Origin: VBAS01 sp963773465
Lineage (GTDB): Bacteria > Bacteroidota > Bacteroidia > Chitinophagales > Chitinophagaceae
Direction of reading: 5' to 3'
Length of the DNA: 64,000 bases
Assembly (NCBI GenBank): GCA_963773465.1
Contig: CAVZBF010000002.1
Coordinates: 1,426,001-1,490,000, forward strand
Positions 27,316-36,918 of this stretch are shown piece after piece. A program made the position numbers and the translations under genes. The notes beneath the pieces are model-generated. The model had not been told where the DNA came from. It saw nothing but the letters and a program-made list of their open reading frames with translations, and ran no database searches. How positions within the stretch are numbered: position 1 is the stretch's first letter; each line of letters begins with the position of its first letter.

Positions 27316-30300
27316 ATGAAGAAAATTTACCTTTTTGCCGCTTCTGTTTTCTTTTTTGTTGTAGCAAATTCTCAAACACCGGTTCCTATGTCTTCTCAAC
27401 CGGGTTTAAGCTATACAGAAAATTTTAGTGACATAGCGAACTGGACATTTAATGGAGCGACCGGAACATTTTCTTCCGGTATCGGATCTGCACCATGGAA
27501 AGGAAATCCGGGTGCGGCAGGTTCTGGCATTCCAACTCCGAATGTTATGACTACTTCCACACTTGCTTTTTCTTCGGGCACTTCGGGTGGTGTTCAAAAA
27601 GGCACAGGAGTAATTCAATTTCTCACTACCGGTACCACGGCGAATACTACATCGCTCGGTTTTGATCTTTTCATGGATTTTACCGGCGTGAATGCCGGAA
27701 CGCTGAGTTTTGATGCGGTCACGGTATTTAATTCAACCGGCGATCGTGTCGGTTCTTTACGGGTTTATGCAAGTACTGACGGTTCAACCTGGACACAGTT
27801 AACAGGAGCTAACTTACCATATGTAGCAACTAATAATGTTGCAGGCAGCGCTTCAATTACATCAATTGCTCTACCAGCCAGTTTCAATAATTCTCCTGCT
27901 GCAAGACTTAGATTCTATTATCATAATGGGGATGCGAATGGTACGACAGGATCAAGACCAAAGATCAGCATTGATAATTTAACGGTAACAGCATCTAACT
28001 CTGGAGGCGGTACTCCTTCGATTGGCGTAGTTCCTTCTTCACTTACAGGATTTAGTGCAACAACTGGTAACCCTTCGGCATCACAAAGCTTTACAGCAAG
28101 TGGAACTAATTTAACAGACAACATCTCTATTACTCCATCCAGTTCTTATGAAGTATCACTTAATAATTCCACATTCTCATCTTCTTTAACGCTTAATCAA
28201 AGTGGAGGGACAGTAGGTAATACAACAGTATATGTAAGAATAAAATCATCGGCTTCACCGGGCGCGGCAAACGGATCGGTATCCTTAACATCAGGCACTG
28301 CTTCAAATTCTGTTGCCTTATCAGGTACAGTAACAGGATTGATCAATCTTGTTGCTTCACCATACGTTCAAAACTTTAATGGTATTGGTGCGGGTTTGCC
28401 TACAGGCATTACAGTGAGGACAGCATCTACCGCTTCTGCGATCGGCGGCGAAGCTTCATTTGCAGTTGCACCGGCAACATGGAATAATAGCGGTGGTGGA
28501 TTTAAAAATTTTGCTTCGGGTAATAACGACCAGGGTGTAACGCAAAGTACAGCTACTGATAGAGCGGTCGGTGTCCGCCAGGTTGCCGCTACTGATCCTG
28601 GTGCCGGTTTTGTTTTTCAAATTGCAAACACTTCAGGAAAAATAAACTTTACATTAGATTTTAATTTGCAGTCGCTGGATGCAAGCAGTCCGAGGATCAC
28701 AACATGGCGAATAGATTATGGATTGGGTGTAAATCCTGCAAGCTTTATTGTTCCTACTACTACAGGAACTCTTACCACGGGCGGAAATACTTTTTCAAAT
28801 AATCCTGTTCATGTTGATTTTGGTAATGCTTTGGATAATCAACCCGGGATAATAACTATTCGCATCGTTGCAGTAACGGGTTCTTCTGGTTCTGGTAACA
28901 GGGCGAGTACAGGCGTTGATGATTTCACACTTACATGGGAAGATCCAACTGCAAAAACATTCAGCCTCGATGCAACAGCAATAAATTTCCCTTTAACAAA
29001 CATTAATAATAGCAATACATCAAGCTATAAGATAGTAAGTCAAACTAATCTTGATCAACCTATAGATATCGTAGCCACCGCTCCATATACTATATCAACA
29101 GATAACGCAACCTTTGTTTCAAACTTATCCGTTGCACCTGCGGATGCATTCAATAAAACCATCTATGTAAAATTTGCACCTGTAGCTGCCGGTGTATACC
29201 CGGGAACAATAACACATACAAGTGCTGGCGCCGTCTCAAAGATTATCAATTTATCGGGAGAAGCAGTAGATCCGAATGCACTCACATTTAATTTCAATAG
29301 TTGTTCTGTTTCAAATGTTCCGGGCTCAGGATTTTTATCGATCAATATTACCGGAGCACAAAAATGGAAGTGCAGTCAGTTCGGAAGAAATAGTACGAAT
29401 GGAGCCGATGTAAATGGATTTGCAAATGGCACTGCACAAACAAATGATGCTTGGTTAATTTCACCAGCATTGAATTTAAATAACATTGTGAACCTTGCAG
29501 TGCTCAGTTTTTATAGCCGCGGAGAGTTTACAGGTCCAAAGATCCAGCTGTATGTTTCTACTACTTATGATGGCAGCAGTATTCCTAATCTTGCTGACTG
29601 GACAGAGCTGAATGGAAACTTCCCAACACCTCCCGGCTCTGCAACAACTACATGGACATTGTCTGATAATATTGATCTTTCGGCTTACAAGGCTGCACCA
29701 CAAGTATATATTGCCTTCAGATATACTTCTTCAGCTGCATTGAATGCTGCCCGTTGGTCCGTGGATGATATTGCGATCACCGATCAATCGACATTATTAA
29801 CCGTAAGTCCAACACAACTGAATTTTGGAGAAATTTCTGTTGGTGCGAATTCATCAAGCCAGGCTGTAAGTTTCAAAGCTATTGGCAGTAATGATCTTAC
29901 ATTGACACCTCCCGCAGGTTACCAGATCTCTTCTGATAATGTCAGCTTCGTTACAACAAGCATAATAATAGACCAGGCTACTGCTGCGGCAGGAACTAAC
30001 TTTTATGTACGTTTCTCCCCGGTTGTAAAAGCGCTAAAAGTGGAAGGAAATATCAATGTAACTTCAGATGGATTGAATAAAGATATTGTTGCATTGACCG
30101 GCTCATCATTCCCCAAATCAGAAACATTTGATGTGGCTTGTTACAATATCAGTTTCTTTGGAGCAGGTTCAGAAAATAATGCCACACCAGCACAAATAGC
30201 TACCCAGGTTGCTAATGTTTCTACCGTAATGCAAAAATTAAATGCGGATGTTATAGGAATTGAAGAGATGTCAAATGACGATGCGTTAGCTGACTTAGTG

Positions 30301-32685
30301 GCAACACTTCCCGGTTATTCTTCAGTTGTTTCAAACCGCTGGTCGTATTCATTCAATCCGCCGGATCCAACATTCCCTCCTCAAAAGATCGGCTTTATTT
30401 ATAACACGGCGACAATGACTTTATCAGTTGATGAGCCGCCTCGCGTTATGTTCGAAAGCATGTATGATAGTGCAAGGTTAAATCTTCCCGGTCATCGTCT
30501 CACTGATTATCCAACTGGTAGTCCCTCCAGTTTCTGGGCTTCAGGCAGGTTACCATTTATGGCAACCTTTAATGCAACGATCGATGGAGTTACTCAAAAG
30601 ATAAGGGTGATCGTTATCCATGCAAAATCAGGTGGAGATAATGATGGATACATAAGAAGACAATATGATGCAAAACTATTAAAGGATTCTTTGGATGCGT
30701 TTTACAGCAGCGACAACGTGATCCTCATTGGTGATTATAATGATAGAATGGTTACATCGATCTATACAGGGCATGTGTCATCCTATCTTCCGTTTGTTAA
30801 TGATATTGCCAACTATGATATCTTAACTAAACCCCTAGACCAGGCAGGAAAAACAAGTTTCCCCGGAAGCACAGGAATGATCGATCATATTACCATCTCT
30901 AACGACCTGGTAAATGAATATATCAGCAACTCAACTGATCTTGAAGATGCAAGAATTTATATAGCTAATTATAATTCGGTCACAGCATCAGATCATTTAC
31001 CGGTAATAAGTCGTTTCCAATTCTGTAAACTCACTTGTCCTGCGAATATCACTGTATCCAATACAACCGGTCAATGCGGCGCAGTTGTAAACTTCAATAT
31101 TGGTTCTACATTCTCCTGTGGTACGGTAACGGCAGTTCCTGCATCAGGATCATTCTTTTCGACAGGAACAACAACGGTGAACGTTACTGCAAGCACTGGT
31201 GAAACCTGCTCGTTCGCAGTTACTGTTAATGATACTCAAAACCCATCGATCAGTTGTGTGGCGAATCAAACAAAGAATACAGTTCTCAACACATGCAGCT
31301 ATACAGTCGCGGGCAATGAATTCAATGCAACAGCAAGCGATAATTGCGAGGGTACCACTTTTACCAATGATTATAACAGCAGCAACTCATTAGCAGGCGC
31401 AGTATTTGGTAAAGGAGTAACTACTGTTAAATGGACCGCTACTGATGCGGCAGGTAATACATCAACATGCAGCTTCACCGTTACAGTTGAGGATCACCAG
31501 GCGCCATCCATTACGTCGCCGTCGAATATCACCGTAAATACAAATGCAGGCGTTTGCAATGCAACAGGAGTTTCATTAGGCAGTGCAACAAGTTCTGATA
31601 ATTGTCCGGGTCAAACTGTAGGAAATAATGCTCCGTCAACATATCCTAAAGGCGTTACTACAGTTATATGGACCGTGACAGACGCAAGCGGAAATACAAG
31701 TACAGCATCACAAACAGTAACTGTAGTTGACAATGAGAACCCGGTAGTTACTTCTTGTCCCACCGTCCCGGTTCAATGTTATGCTGCAAGTGGTAACTAT
31801 ACAATACCGGCCATTACAGCAAGTGATAATTGCACAACGGTTACTTATAGCTATACAATAACCGGTGCTACCACAAGATCAGGAAATACAAATAATGCAA
31901 GCGGCTCATTCAATGTAGGCACAAGCACCATTGCATGGACGGCAACCGATGGTGCTGGAAATACCGCTACCTGTCAAACGACTGTAATAGTAAATCCAAA
32001 TCTTACTGTAACTGTTCCTGACGCATTTGCTTTGTCTTCGGGAACATTACCAAATACAGTGTACATTGGTTACTCACCAGCTTCATCAATTACAATGACT
32101 GCATCTGCTTCAGGCGGCACTCCGGGTTATTCTTACAATTGGTCGAGCGGTTCCACTTCATCCACTGCTACTGTAAGTCCAACTGTAAACACTACATACA
32201 CTGTCACAGTAACTGATTCAAAAGGTTGCCAGGCGACAACAACAAAACAAATAAAGGTGATGGATATTCGCGGTGGTAAGAAAAATGAAAAGGTTCTCGT
32301 GTGTCATAATGGAAATACATTAACTGTTGACAATTCCGAAACAGGGATCCACTTATCACATGGTGATATGCTTGGTGCCTGTGGTATTTCATCGGGTGCT
32401 ATAACAAGAAGTTCAAAAGAAACAGAGATAATAGAAACAAAAAAAATTGCATTGACTGTTATGCCGAATCCATCGGCAAAAACTTTTACACTGAATATTA
32501 CCGGTGATGTCGCTTCGCCGGTAATTCTTCGGGTGATTGATGTTTCAGGAAGAGTTATCGAGCATAAGAATTTATCAGCGAACCAAACTATTATGATTGG
32601 TGATAAATATCGTCCGGGTATGTATTTCGCCGAAATAATTCAGGGTAATGAAAGGAAGATGATGAAGCTCGTAAAGATTCAATAG
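27316..32685 (+). CDS. Giant secreted endonuclease/exonuclease/phosphatase-family protein, type IX secretion substrate
   Basis: One uninterrupted frame of about 1,790 codons. Signal peptide MKKIYLFAASVFFFVVANSQ. Two choice-of-anchor-type jelly rolls and Ig-like linkers (VVPSSLTGFSATTGNPSASQSF type) fill the first 900 residues. An EEP nuclease domain (about 940-1,250) follows, with IGIEEMSN, VILIGDYNDR, GMIDHITISN and SDHLPVI holding the metal and catalytic residues. Two or three HYR-type repeats (TDAAGNTSTCSFTVTVEDHQAPSI) and an SprB/PKD-like repeat come next. The end is a Por-type T9SS sorting domain (VMPNPSAKTFTLNI...GMYFAEIIQGNERKMMKLVKIQ). It probably degrades extracellular DNA at the surface or after release. 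Confidence 0.9.
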   Translation: MKKIYLFAASVFFFVVANSQTPVPMSSQPGLSYTENFSDIANWTFNGATGTFSSGIGSAPWKGNPGAAGSGIPTPNVMTTSTLAFSSGTSGGVQKGTGVIQFLTTGTTANTTSLGFDLFMDFTGVNAGTLSFDAVTVFNSTGDRVGSLRVYASTDGSTWTQLTGANLPYVATNNVAGSASITSIALPASFNNSPAARLRFYYHNGDANGTTGSRPKISIDNLTVTASNSGGGTPSIGVVPSSLTGFSATTGNPSASQSFTASGTNLTDNISITPSSSYEVSLNNSTFSSSLTLNQSGGTVGNTTVYVRIKSSASPGAANGSVSLTSGTASNSVALSGTVTGLINLVASPYVQNFNGIGAGLPTGITVRTASTASAIGGEASFAVAPATWNNSGGGFKNFASGNNDQGVTQSTATDRAVGVRQVAATDPGAGFVFQIANTSGKINFTLDFNLQSLDASSPRITTWRIDYGLGVNPASFIVPTTTGTLTTGGNTFSNNPVHVDFGNALDNQPGIITIRIVAVTGSSGSGNRASTGVDDFTLTWEDPTAKTFSLDATAINFPLTNINNSNTSSYKIVSQTNLDQPIDIVATAPYTISTDNATFVSNLSVAPADAFNKTIYVKFAPVAAGVYPGTITHTSAGAVSKIINLSGEAVDPNALTFNFNSCSVSNVPGSGFLSINITGAQKWKCSQFGRNSTNGADVNGFANGTAQTNDAWLISPALNLNNIVNLAVLSFYSRGEFTGPKIQLYVSTTYDGSSIPNLADWTELNGNFPTPPGSATTTWTLSDNIDLSAYKAAPQVYIAFRYTSSAALNAARWSVDDIAITDQSTLLTVSPTQLNFGEISVGANSSSQAVSFKAIGSNDLTLTPPAGYQISSDNVSFVTTSIIIDQATAAAGTNFYVRFSPVVKALKVEGNINVTSDGLNKDIVALTGSSFPKSETFDVACYNISFFGAGSENNATPAQIATQVANVSTVMQKLNADVIGIEEMSNDDALADLVATLPGYSSVVSNRWSYSFNPPDPTFPPQKIGFIYNTATMTLSVDEPPRVMFESMYDSARLNLPGHRLTDYPTGSPSSFWASGRLPFMATFNATIDGVTQKIRVIVIHAKSGGDNDGYIRRQYDAKLLKDSLDAFYSSDNVILIGDYNDRMVTSIYTGHVSSYLPFVNDIANYDILTKPLDQAGKTSFPGSTGMIDHITISNDLVNEYISNSTDLEDARIYIANYNSVTASDHLPVISRFQFCKLTCPANITVSNTTGQCGAVVNFNIGSTFSCGTVTAVPASGSFFSTGTTTVNVTASTGETCSFAVTVNDTQNPSISCVANQTKNTVLNTCSYTVAGNEFNATASDNCEGTTFTNDYNSSNSLAGAVFGKGVTTVKWTATDAAGNTSTCSFTVTVEDHQAPSITSPSNITVNTNAGVCNATGVSLGSATSSDNCPGQTVGNNAPSTYPKGVTTVIWTVTDASGNTSTASQTVTVVDNENPVVTSCPTVPVQCYAASGNYTIPAITASDNCTTVTYSYTITGATTRSGNTNNASGSFNVGTSTIAWTATDGAGNTATCQTTVIVNPNLTVTVPDAFALSSGTLPNTVYIGYSPASSITMTASASGGTPGYSYNWSSGSTSSTATVSPTVNTTYTVTVTDSKGCQATTTKQIKVMDIRGGKKNEKVLVCHNGNTLTVDNSETGIHLSHGDMLGACGISSGAITRSSKETEIIETKKIALTVMPNPSAKTFTLNITGDVASPVILRVIDVSGRVIEHKNLSANQTIMIGDKYRPGMYFAEIIQGNERKMMKLVKIQ

Positions 32686-32960
32686 GCTCTCGTTGATTCG
32701 TTATAAATGAAAGGAGGCTGTCTTAAAAGTTGATGAAGCGGGGATCACAACGAACACAAAGAAAACACGAAGAACACCCAACTGATAGGCCACGGTTTAA
32801 ACCGTGGCTATGAGCATGCAAGGTTCTTTGTGGCCTTTGTGTGTACTTCGTGTTCTTCGCGCTACTTATCACTTTTGAAGCAACCTCTTTTCTTTTTGGT
32901 TGTGCCTTGAAAATCAATAAAGGAAGCCCGGGCTTAATTGCCCAATCAGGGGTAGAAAGA
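32686..32960. repeat. Intergenic CACGAAG/CACAAAG inverted repeat and palindrome
   Basis: GAACACAAAGAAAACACGAAGAACAC (about 32742-32767) faces GGCCTTTGTGTGTACTTCGTGTTCTTCGCG (about 32832-32861) as an imperfect long inverted repeat. Between them lies the hairpin ATAGGCCACGGTTTAAACCGTGGCTAT (about 32785-32811). This looks like a dispersed intergenic element; it may also end transcription of the giant nuclease gene. No gene seen. Confidence 0.6.
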
Positions 32961-33020
32961 TGAACGGATTGCGACGCAACAGAAGCCCAATCGGAGCGTT
33001 GCTGCTGGTATCATAAAAAT
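32961..33020. repeat. GTGCGACGCAAC-type dispersed repeat, copy 1
   Basis: ATTGCGACGCAACAGAAGC...GCTGGTATCATAAAA. Related copies are at 47851-47906 and 58262-58316; each has the GCGACGCAAC(R)AAAGC core followed about 25 bases later by (C/G)TGGT(A/T)TCA. Confidence 0.65.
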
Positions 33021-33056
33021 CTTTAATCCACGCTCCATCTTCTGCACTCATTCCCC

Positions 33057-33064
33057 TACCTTTG
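33057..33064 (+). promoter_or_regulatory. -7 promoter box of the rpsF operon (TACCTTTG)
   Basis: Exact TAnnTTTG match about 92 bases before rpsF. The long leader could hold autoregulatory structure. It includes the small palindrome TTCCGCTGAGGCGGAA near 33099. Confidence 0.5.
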
Positions 33065-33155
33065 CGACCCCAAATCTGTTATCGTCAGATTCTTTCCGCT
33101 GAGGCGGAATGTCCAATGGGTAAACCGATTTATTAATTAAAAAACAAAAGGGTAA

Positions 33156-33517
33156 ATGAACAATTACGAATTGATGGTGATTTTTACCCCGGTGCTGACT
33201 GAAGAGGAATTTAAAGCCGCTCAGAAAAAGTATGCTTCGCTGGTTAAATCAGTAAAAGGTGGCGAAGTGATAGCATGAAAATCCCTGGGGACTAAAATCA
33301 CTGGCGTATCCGATCCAGAAAAAGACAACAGGTCTTTACTGGGTAATGGAATATAATGCGCCATCCGACTTCAATGAGAAGCTGAAAATTCAGCTTCTCC
33401 GTGACGAATCAGTGCTTCGTCACATGTGTAACCAGACTCGATAAATACGCCGTCGAGTACAATGCAAAAAAGAGAAGTGGCGTAGCAACAGGAACTGAAA
33501 AAGCAGTGGAGGCATAA
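33156..33517 (+). CDS. rpsF: Ribosomal protein bS6, frameshifted
   Basis: ATG 33156 gives MNNYELMVIFTPVLTEEEFKAAQKKYASLVK, the bS6 opening. The frame moves near 33280, again near 33420, and continues as VMEYNAPSDFNEKLKIQLLRDESVLRHM (the conserved E.NAP.....(L)...L..DE.VLR(H/Y)), ending GTEKAVEA at 33517. About 120 residues. First gene of the rpsF-rpsR-rplI operon; bS6 binds 16S rRNA with bS18. Being essential, its breaks are likely sequence errors. Confidence 0.92.
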
Positions 33518-33520
33518 ATT

Positions 33521-33787
33521 ATGGCAAAAGCAAATGAAATAAAATATTTGACCGCCATTAAAAGCGAAAAGCAGGTAAAAAAGTTTTGCCGCTTTAAAAA
33601 ATATGGCATCAGTTACATCGATTATAAAGATGTAGAGTTCCTGAAAAAATTTTTGAATGAGCAAGGTAAATTACTGCCCCGCCGCATTACCGGTAATTCT
33701 TTGAAATACCAGCGTAAAGTAAGCGATGCAGTAAAGAAAGCCCGTCAAATGGCTTTGTTGCCTTATGTAACTGATCTATTAAAATAG
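33521..33787 (+). CDS. rpsR: Ribosomal protein bS18
   Basis: 88 residues, intact. The core CRFKKYGISYIDYKDVEFLKKFLNEQGKLLPRRITGNSLKYQRKVSDAVKKARQMALLPYV contains the signature (L/I)PRR(I/L)TG.......(R/K)...A(I/V)K(R/K)AR..ALLP(Y/F). It starts 3 bases after the rpsF stop and partners bS6 in the small subunit. Confidence 0.97.
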   Translation: MAKANEIKYLTAIKSEKQVKKFCRFKKYGISYIDYKDVEFLKKFLNEQGKLLPRRITGNSLKYQRKVSDAVKKARQMALLPYVTDLLK

Positions 33788-33857
33788 GCCTGTCCCTAAT
33801 CTCCGCTGTGGCGGAAGACAATGAAGCCTGTAATTCATTGGGATAAAAAACAAGATC

Positions 33858-34304
33858 ATGGAAGTAATATTAATACAAGATGTAGATAATCTGGGCGGCG
33901 CCAATGAAGTGGTGAAAGTAAGAAATGGCTATGCCCGCAATTTTCTTATTCCCCGCAAGTTGGCTGTTGAAGCAAGCCCCAGCAATGTGAAGCAAATGGA
34001 AGAAAGAATGAAGCAGGCAAAAAAGAAAGAAGATAAAATGCTTGCTGAAGTAAACAGTGTAATTGCCAAATTAAGCGAAGCTCCACTTAAAATTGGCGCT
34101 AAAACAGGAACAAGCGGAAAGATATTCGGAAGCGTAACATCTTTGCAGATCAGCCGCGCTATCCGCGAACAAAAAGGTTATGAGATCGATCGTAAAAAGA
34201 TCAGCATAACTGATGAGGTAAAAGAATTGGGCACTTATAAAGCTCATATTGATTTTGGCAATGGCAAATTTGCTGATATCGATTTTGAAGTAGTGGGTGA
34301 ATAA
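33858..34304 (+). CDS. rplI: Ribosomal protein bL9
   Basis: 148 residues, intact and full length. The N-terminal rRNA-binding domain MEVILIQDVDNLGGANEVVKVRNGYARNFLIPRKLAVEAS contains the G.(V).(V)(K)(D/N)GYARN(F/Y)L(I/L)P signature. A long connecting helix and the C-terminal domain (GKIFGSVTSLQISRAIREQKGYEIDRKKI) follow. Third gene of the operon, 70 bp after rpsR. Confidence 0.97.
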   Translation: MEVILIQDVDNLGGANEVVKVRNGYARNFLIPRKLAVEASPSNVKQMEERMKQAKKKEDKMLAEVNSVIAKLSEAPLKIGAKTGTSGKIFGSVTSLQISRAIREQKGYEIDRKKISITDEVKELGTYKAHIDFGNGKFADIDFEVVGE

Positions 34305-34446
34305 TTTATCTCTTTCAACTAACAACTATAAGCTTCTGGGTTAAGTGCAACTGCACTGATATTCTTCACAACTTTTTTCTTTGTTAAGGGAAGGATGTCT
34401 GATCTACGCACTGTTTCAACAATATTTATCACATTAAACTAATTTA

Positions 34447-35235
34447 ATGACCACACTTTCCCGGAACACAAGAACCAGACTCTTTTTAGCTATTTCTGTT
34501 TTGCTTGCAGGTTTTACTTCCTGCAAAAAAACAGACATGATCGACTTGCCATCACCTGTCGATGTAACCAAAATAACTAAACTTACGGACTCGTGCTCCT
34601 ATACCATTGACGGGATCTCATATATCCATTATCAGGCTTATGAAACAGGAAGACGCAATGCCGGAGCTAATCTCGACACGATGAACGGCGATTGGAAATG
34701 GGATCCGGACACGCTACAGTATGCCGCATCTTATAGCATCGGTTCTCCGGGCGTTAATGCAGGCAGTGGCGGCGGCCTGAAGGTCAGCTTTGTAAAAAAG
34801 TTCGCAAAAAGCCAGCTTACCCGCACCGTGTTTCCTGGTATCGTTGGCCCCCTTTCCGACACTCTGCTTTATTATCCAAAAGGGGAACAGAAATATGCAG
34901 TGGACTTCGACCGCTTTAATAGCCAGAACGGTGTGACACTGGAGATCATCACCGGGAGCATTGGTGGCGTAAGAAAAATCCTCAGAACTTACAGCAACGA
35001 AATGGTTCACTTTCCTACAACCATCAACCACGATAGCCAGCAGAATTCCAAATTTGAGATCACGAATCTTCACTTTTTTCCGGCCAATGGCATTTGGCTT
35101 GACAGCCACATTCTGGAAGCTAAATTCAGCGCTGTCCTTTTCGATGAAAGACGAAATGCCTCACCGCCTGGAGAACGGATACCTTCGTATACATATAGAT
35201 TAAGCATGAGCCGTAACACTGCATTTATGAAATAG
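34447..35235 (+). CDS. Lipoprotein of unknown function
   Basis: 262 residues. Signal and lipobox MTTLSRNTRTRLFLAISVLLAGFTSC (Cys26), then a predicted beta-rich domain with no motif I recognise (DSCSYTIDGISYIHYQAYETGRR, LKVSFVKKFAKSQLTRTVFP, SAVLFDERRNASPPGERIPSYTYRLSMSRN). Codon use is a little more GC-rich than the flanking genes. It stands alone after the ribosomal operon and is not obviously linked to it. Confidence 0.7.
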   Translation: MTTLSRNTRTRLFLAISVLLAGFTSCKKTDMIDLPSPVDVTKITKLTDSCSYTIDGISYIHYQAYETGRRNAGANLDTMNGDWKWDPDTLQYAASYSIGSPGVNAGSGGGLKVSFVKKFAKSQLTRTVFPGIVGPLSDTLLYYPKGEQKYAVDFDRFNSQNGVTLEIITGSIGGVRKILRTYSNEMVHFPTTINHDSQQNSKFEITNLHFFPANGIWLDSHILEAKFSAVLFDERRNASPPGERIPSYTYRLSMSRNTAFMK

Positions 35236-35565
35236 TGGCTGAAGTGCTGTCATCTAATTATAAATCACGAATCAACCACAAAATAAAAGTGAAATAGAAG
35301 GAACACAGGTTGCCATTCCTTCATAAACGCTGTTGTAAAGAGAAGGTTTTTTATTTGGTCTAACTGGTTGGCTTTTACCTGAATTAAACTCTACCGTTTC
35401 AGCAGGGAAAAATTTGCAATATTATCAGTGAAAAACCGTTATTTTGTATTGTATTCGGTGCTCTTTACAGTTTCTCAAGTTCATGAACGTTTCGATTTTT
35501 GGTAAATGTTCATTGGTTACTGGTACTGTTGATCACTTATTTGTATTAAAAAATTTCTCAAAAAA
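35236..35565. other. Long leader/intergenic region before the RRM gene
   Basis: 330 bases with no gene. The part nearest the RRM gene is A/T-rich, with repeated TTCATGAAC / ATGTTCATTGG motifs (about 35480-35515). It could contain a long 5' untranslated leader, as RNA-binding and cold-shock genes often have; I see no defined riboswitch. Confidence 0.35.
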
Positions 35566-35955
35566 ATGAACATTTACGCAGGAAATCTCAGCTGGAACCT
35601 GAAAGATCAGGATCTGCAAAATCTTTTCGCCACACATGGTGAAGTAAGCTCAGCAAAAATTGTTACCGACAAGTTTACAGGCCGCAGCAAAGGCTTTGGC
35701 TTTGTTGAAATGCCAAACGACGACCAGGCAAATGCGGCGATTACCGCATTGAATGGTACTGAAGTTGATGGCCGCAACATCGTTGTAAACGAAAGCCGTC
35801 CTAAACAAGAAGGTGGCAGCGGCGGCGGTGGTGGATTTAAAAAACGCAGCTTCGGTGGAGGCGGCGGTGGCGGCGGTTTCAAAAAAGGCGGCTACAATAA
35901 AGGTGGTGGTAGCGGTGGCTATCGTGACCGTGGCGGTTATAACAGCGATTATTAA
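35566..35955 (+). CDS. RRM-type glycine-rich RNA-binding protein
   Basis: 129 residues. One RRM domain at 1-80 with RNP2 IYAGNL and RNP1 KGFGFVEM, then a low-complexity tail of Gly, Arg, Lys and Tyr (GGGGGFKKRSFGGGGG, GGYRDRGGYN). Such proteins are common in Bacteroidota and cyanobacteria; they bind RNA and are often induced by cold. The Gly-rich tail may support condensation or RNA annealing. The terminator at 35981 makes this a single-gene transcript. Confidence 0.93.
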   Translation: MNIYAGNLSWNLKDQDLQNLFATHGEVSSAKIVTDKFTGRSKGFGFVEMPNDDQANAAITALNGTEVDGRNIVVNESRPKQEGGSGGGGGFKKRSFGGGGGGGGFKKGGYNKGGGSGGYRDRGGYNSDY

Positions 35956-35980
35956 TCACTAACAATATTCACTGTACTTT

Positions 35981-36015
35981 AAGTCTGTTCCGATTTTATC
36001 GGGACGGACTTTTTT
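35981..36015 (+). terminator. Rho-independent terminator of the RRM gene
   Basis: Stem AAGTCTGTTCCGAT / ATCGGGACGGACTT (one T-G mismatch each side) with loop TTT, followed by TTTTT. Confidence 0.88.
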
Positions 36016-36196
36016 ATTTTCATCAAATACGTTTCAAAAGTTTTTGAAAACTTCGCTGTAATCTTTTCATGTAAGATCAATCATTTCTTTTCGAATGCTT
36101 TTTCAAACCAATTGCTAAAAAGTATGAAGCAAAAGTTTATATATGGCTATACCGGCTTTTTAATCGAATATTAATCACGACTTTTTAACTATTGGA

Positions 36197-36204
36197 TAAA
36201 TTTG
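36197..36204 (+). promoter_or_regulatory. -7 promoter box (TAAATTTG)
   Basis: TAnnTTTG ahead of the OmpR-type regulator. It covers the TTG codon at 36202, which rules against that codon as the start. Confidence 0.55.
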
Positions 36205-36216
36205 CACGAACAGGTA

Positions 36217-36912
36217 ATGCCCGACATGGATGAAATAAAAATTCTATTTATCGAAGACGAAAAAAAAATTGCCGATGCCTTGAAGAAAGGAATGGAAGAG
36301 CAGGGTTTTTATGTATTGGCAGCTTATGATGGAGCCATGGGGGAAAAATTATTCAACAACTATGACTTCGATCTTATTATCCTCGACATCAATCTTCCTG
36401 ATATAAACGGGTATTCGCTTAGCCGCACTATAAGACAAAAAAACAAGAATATCCCTATACTGATGCTAACTGCACTTGGAACCGTAGATGATAAAATAGA
36501 AGGGTTCGAGGCAGGCGCAGATGATTATCTTGTAAAGCCGTTTGCATTCAAAGAACTACTGGCAAGAATAAAATCATTATTGAGAAGAACAATACATGGT
36601 TTGCCCACGGGTCACATACTTCGCATTAGCGACCTGGAAATTAATCTTGACAGCAAGGAAGTAATGAGATCAGGAAATAAGATTTCACTTACAGCCAAAG
36701 AATTTCAATTGCTGGAGTACCTGGTTAGAAATAAAAATAAAGTGGTAAGCCGTGCGGATATTGCAGGCAAGGTGTGGGATATTGGTTTTGATACCGGTAC
36801 CAACGTAATTGATGTATATATAAATTTTCTCCGTAAAAAAATTGATAAAGATTACCCGGCAAAGCTTATTCATACACAAATCGGAATGGGATACATTATG
36901 AAAGAAGAATAA
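36217..36912 (+). CDS. Response regulator, OmpR family
   Basis: I choose ATG 36217 (MPDMDEIKILFIEDE); 36226 is equally possible. The receiver has the acidic pair (IEDE), phosphoacceptor Asp in LIILDINLPDING, Thr/Ala in LMLTALG and Lys in YLVKPFAFKELLARI. The Trans_reg_C winged helix follows: ISLTAKEFQLLEYLVRNKNKVVSRADIAGKVWD...VIDVYINFLRKKID...IHTQIGMGYIM. About 231 residues, complete. The kinase begins 6 bases after its stop. The neighbouring universal stress proteins may be part of the same response; that is inference. Confidence 0.93.
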   Translation: MPDMDEIKILFIEDEKKIADALKKGMEEQGFYVLAAYDGAMGEKLFNNYDFDLIILDINLPDINGYSLSRTIRQKNKNIPILMLTALGTVDDKIEGFEAGADDYLVKPFAFKELLARIKSLLRRTIHGLPTGHILRISDLEINLDSKEVMRSGNKISLTAKEFQLLEYLVRNKNKVVSRADIAGKVWDIGFDTGTNVIDVYINFLRKKIDKDYPAKLIHTQIGMGYIMKEE

Positions 36913-36918
36913 GCAACG

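Noticed and set aside
36202..36216. TTG start for the OmpR-type regulator
   Set aside because: The codon lies inside a -7 promoter box; ATG 36217 or 36226 fits the family start.
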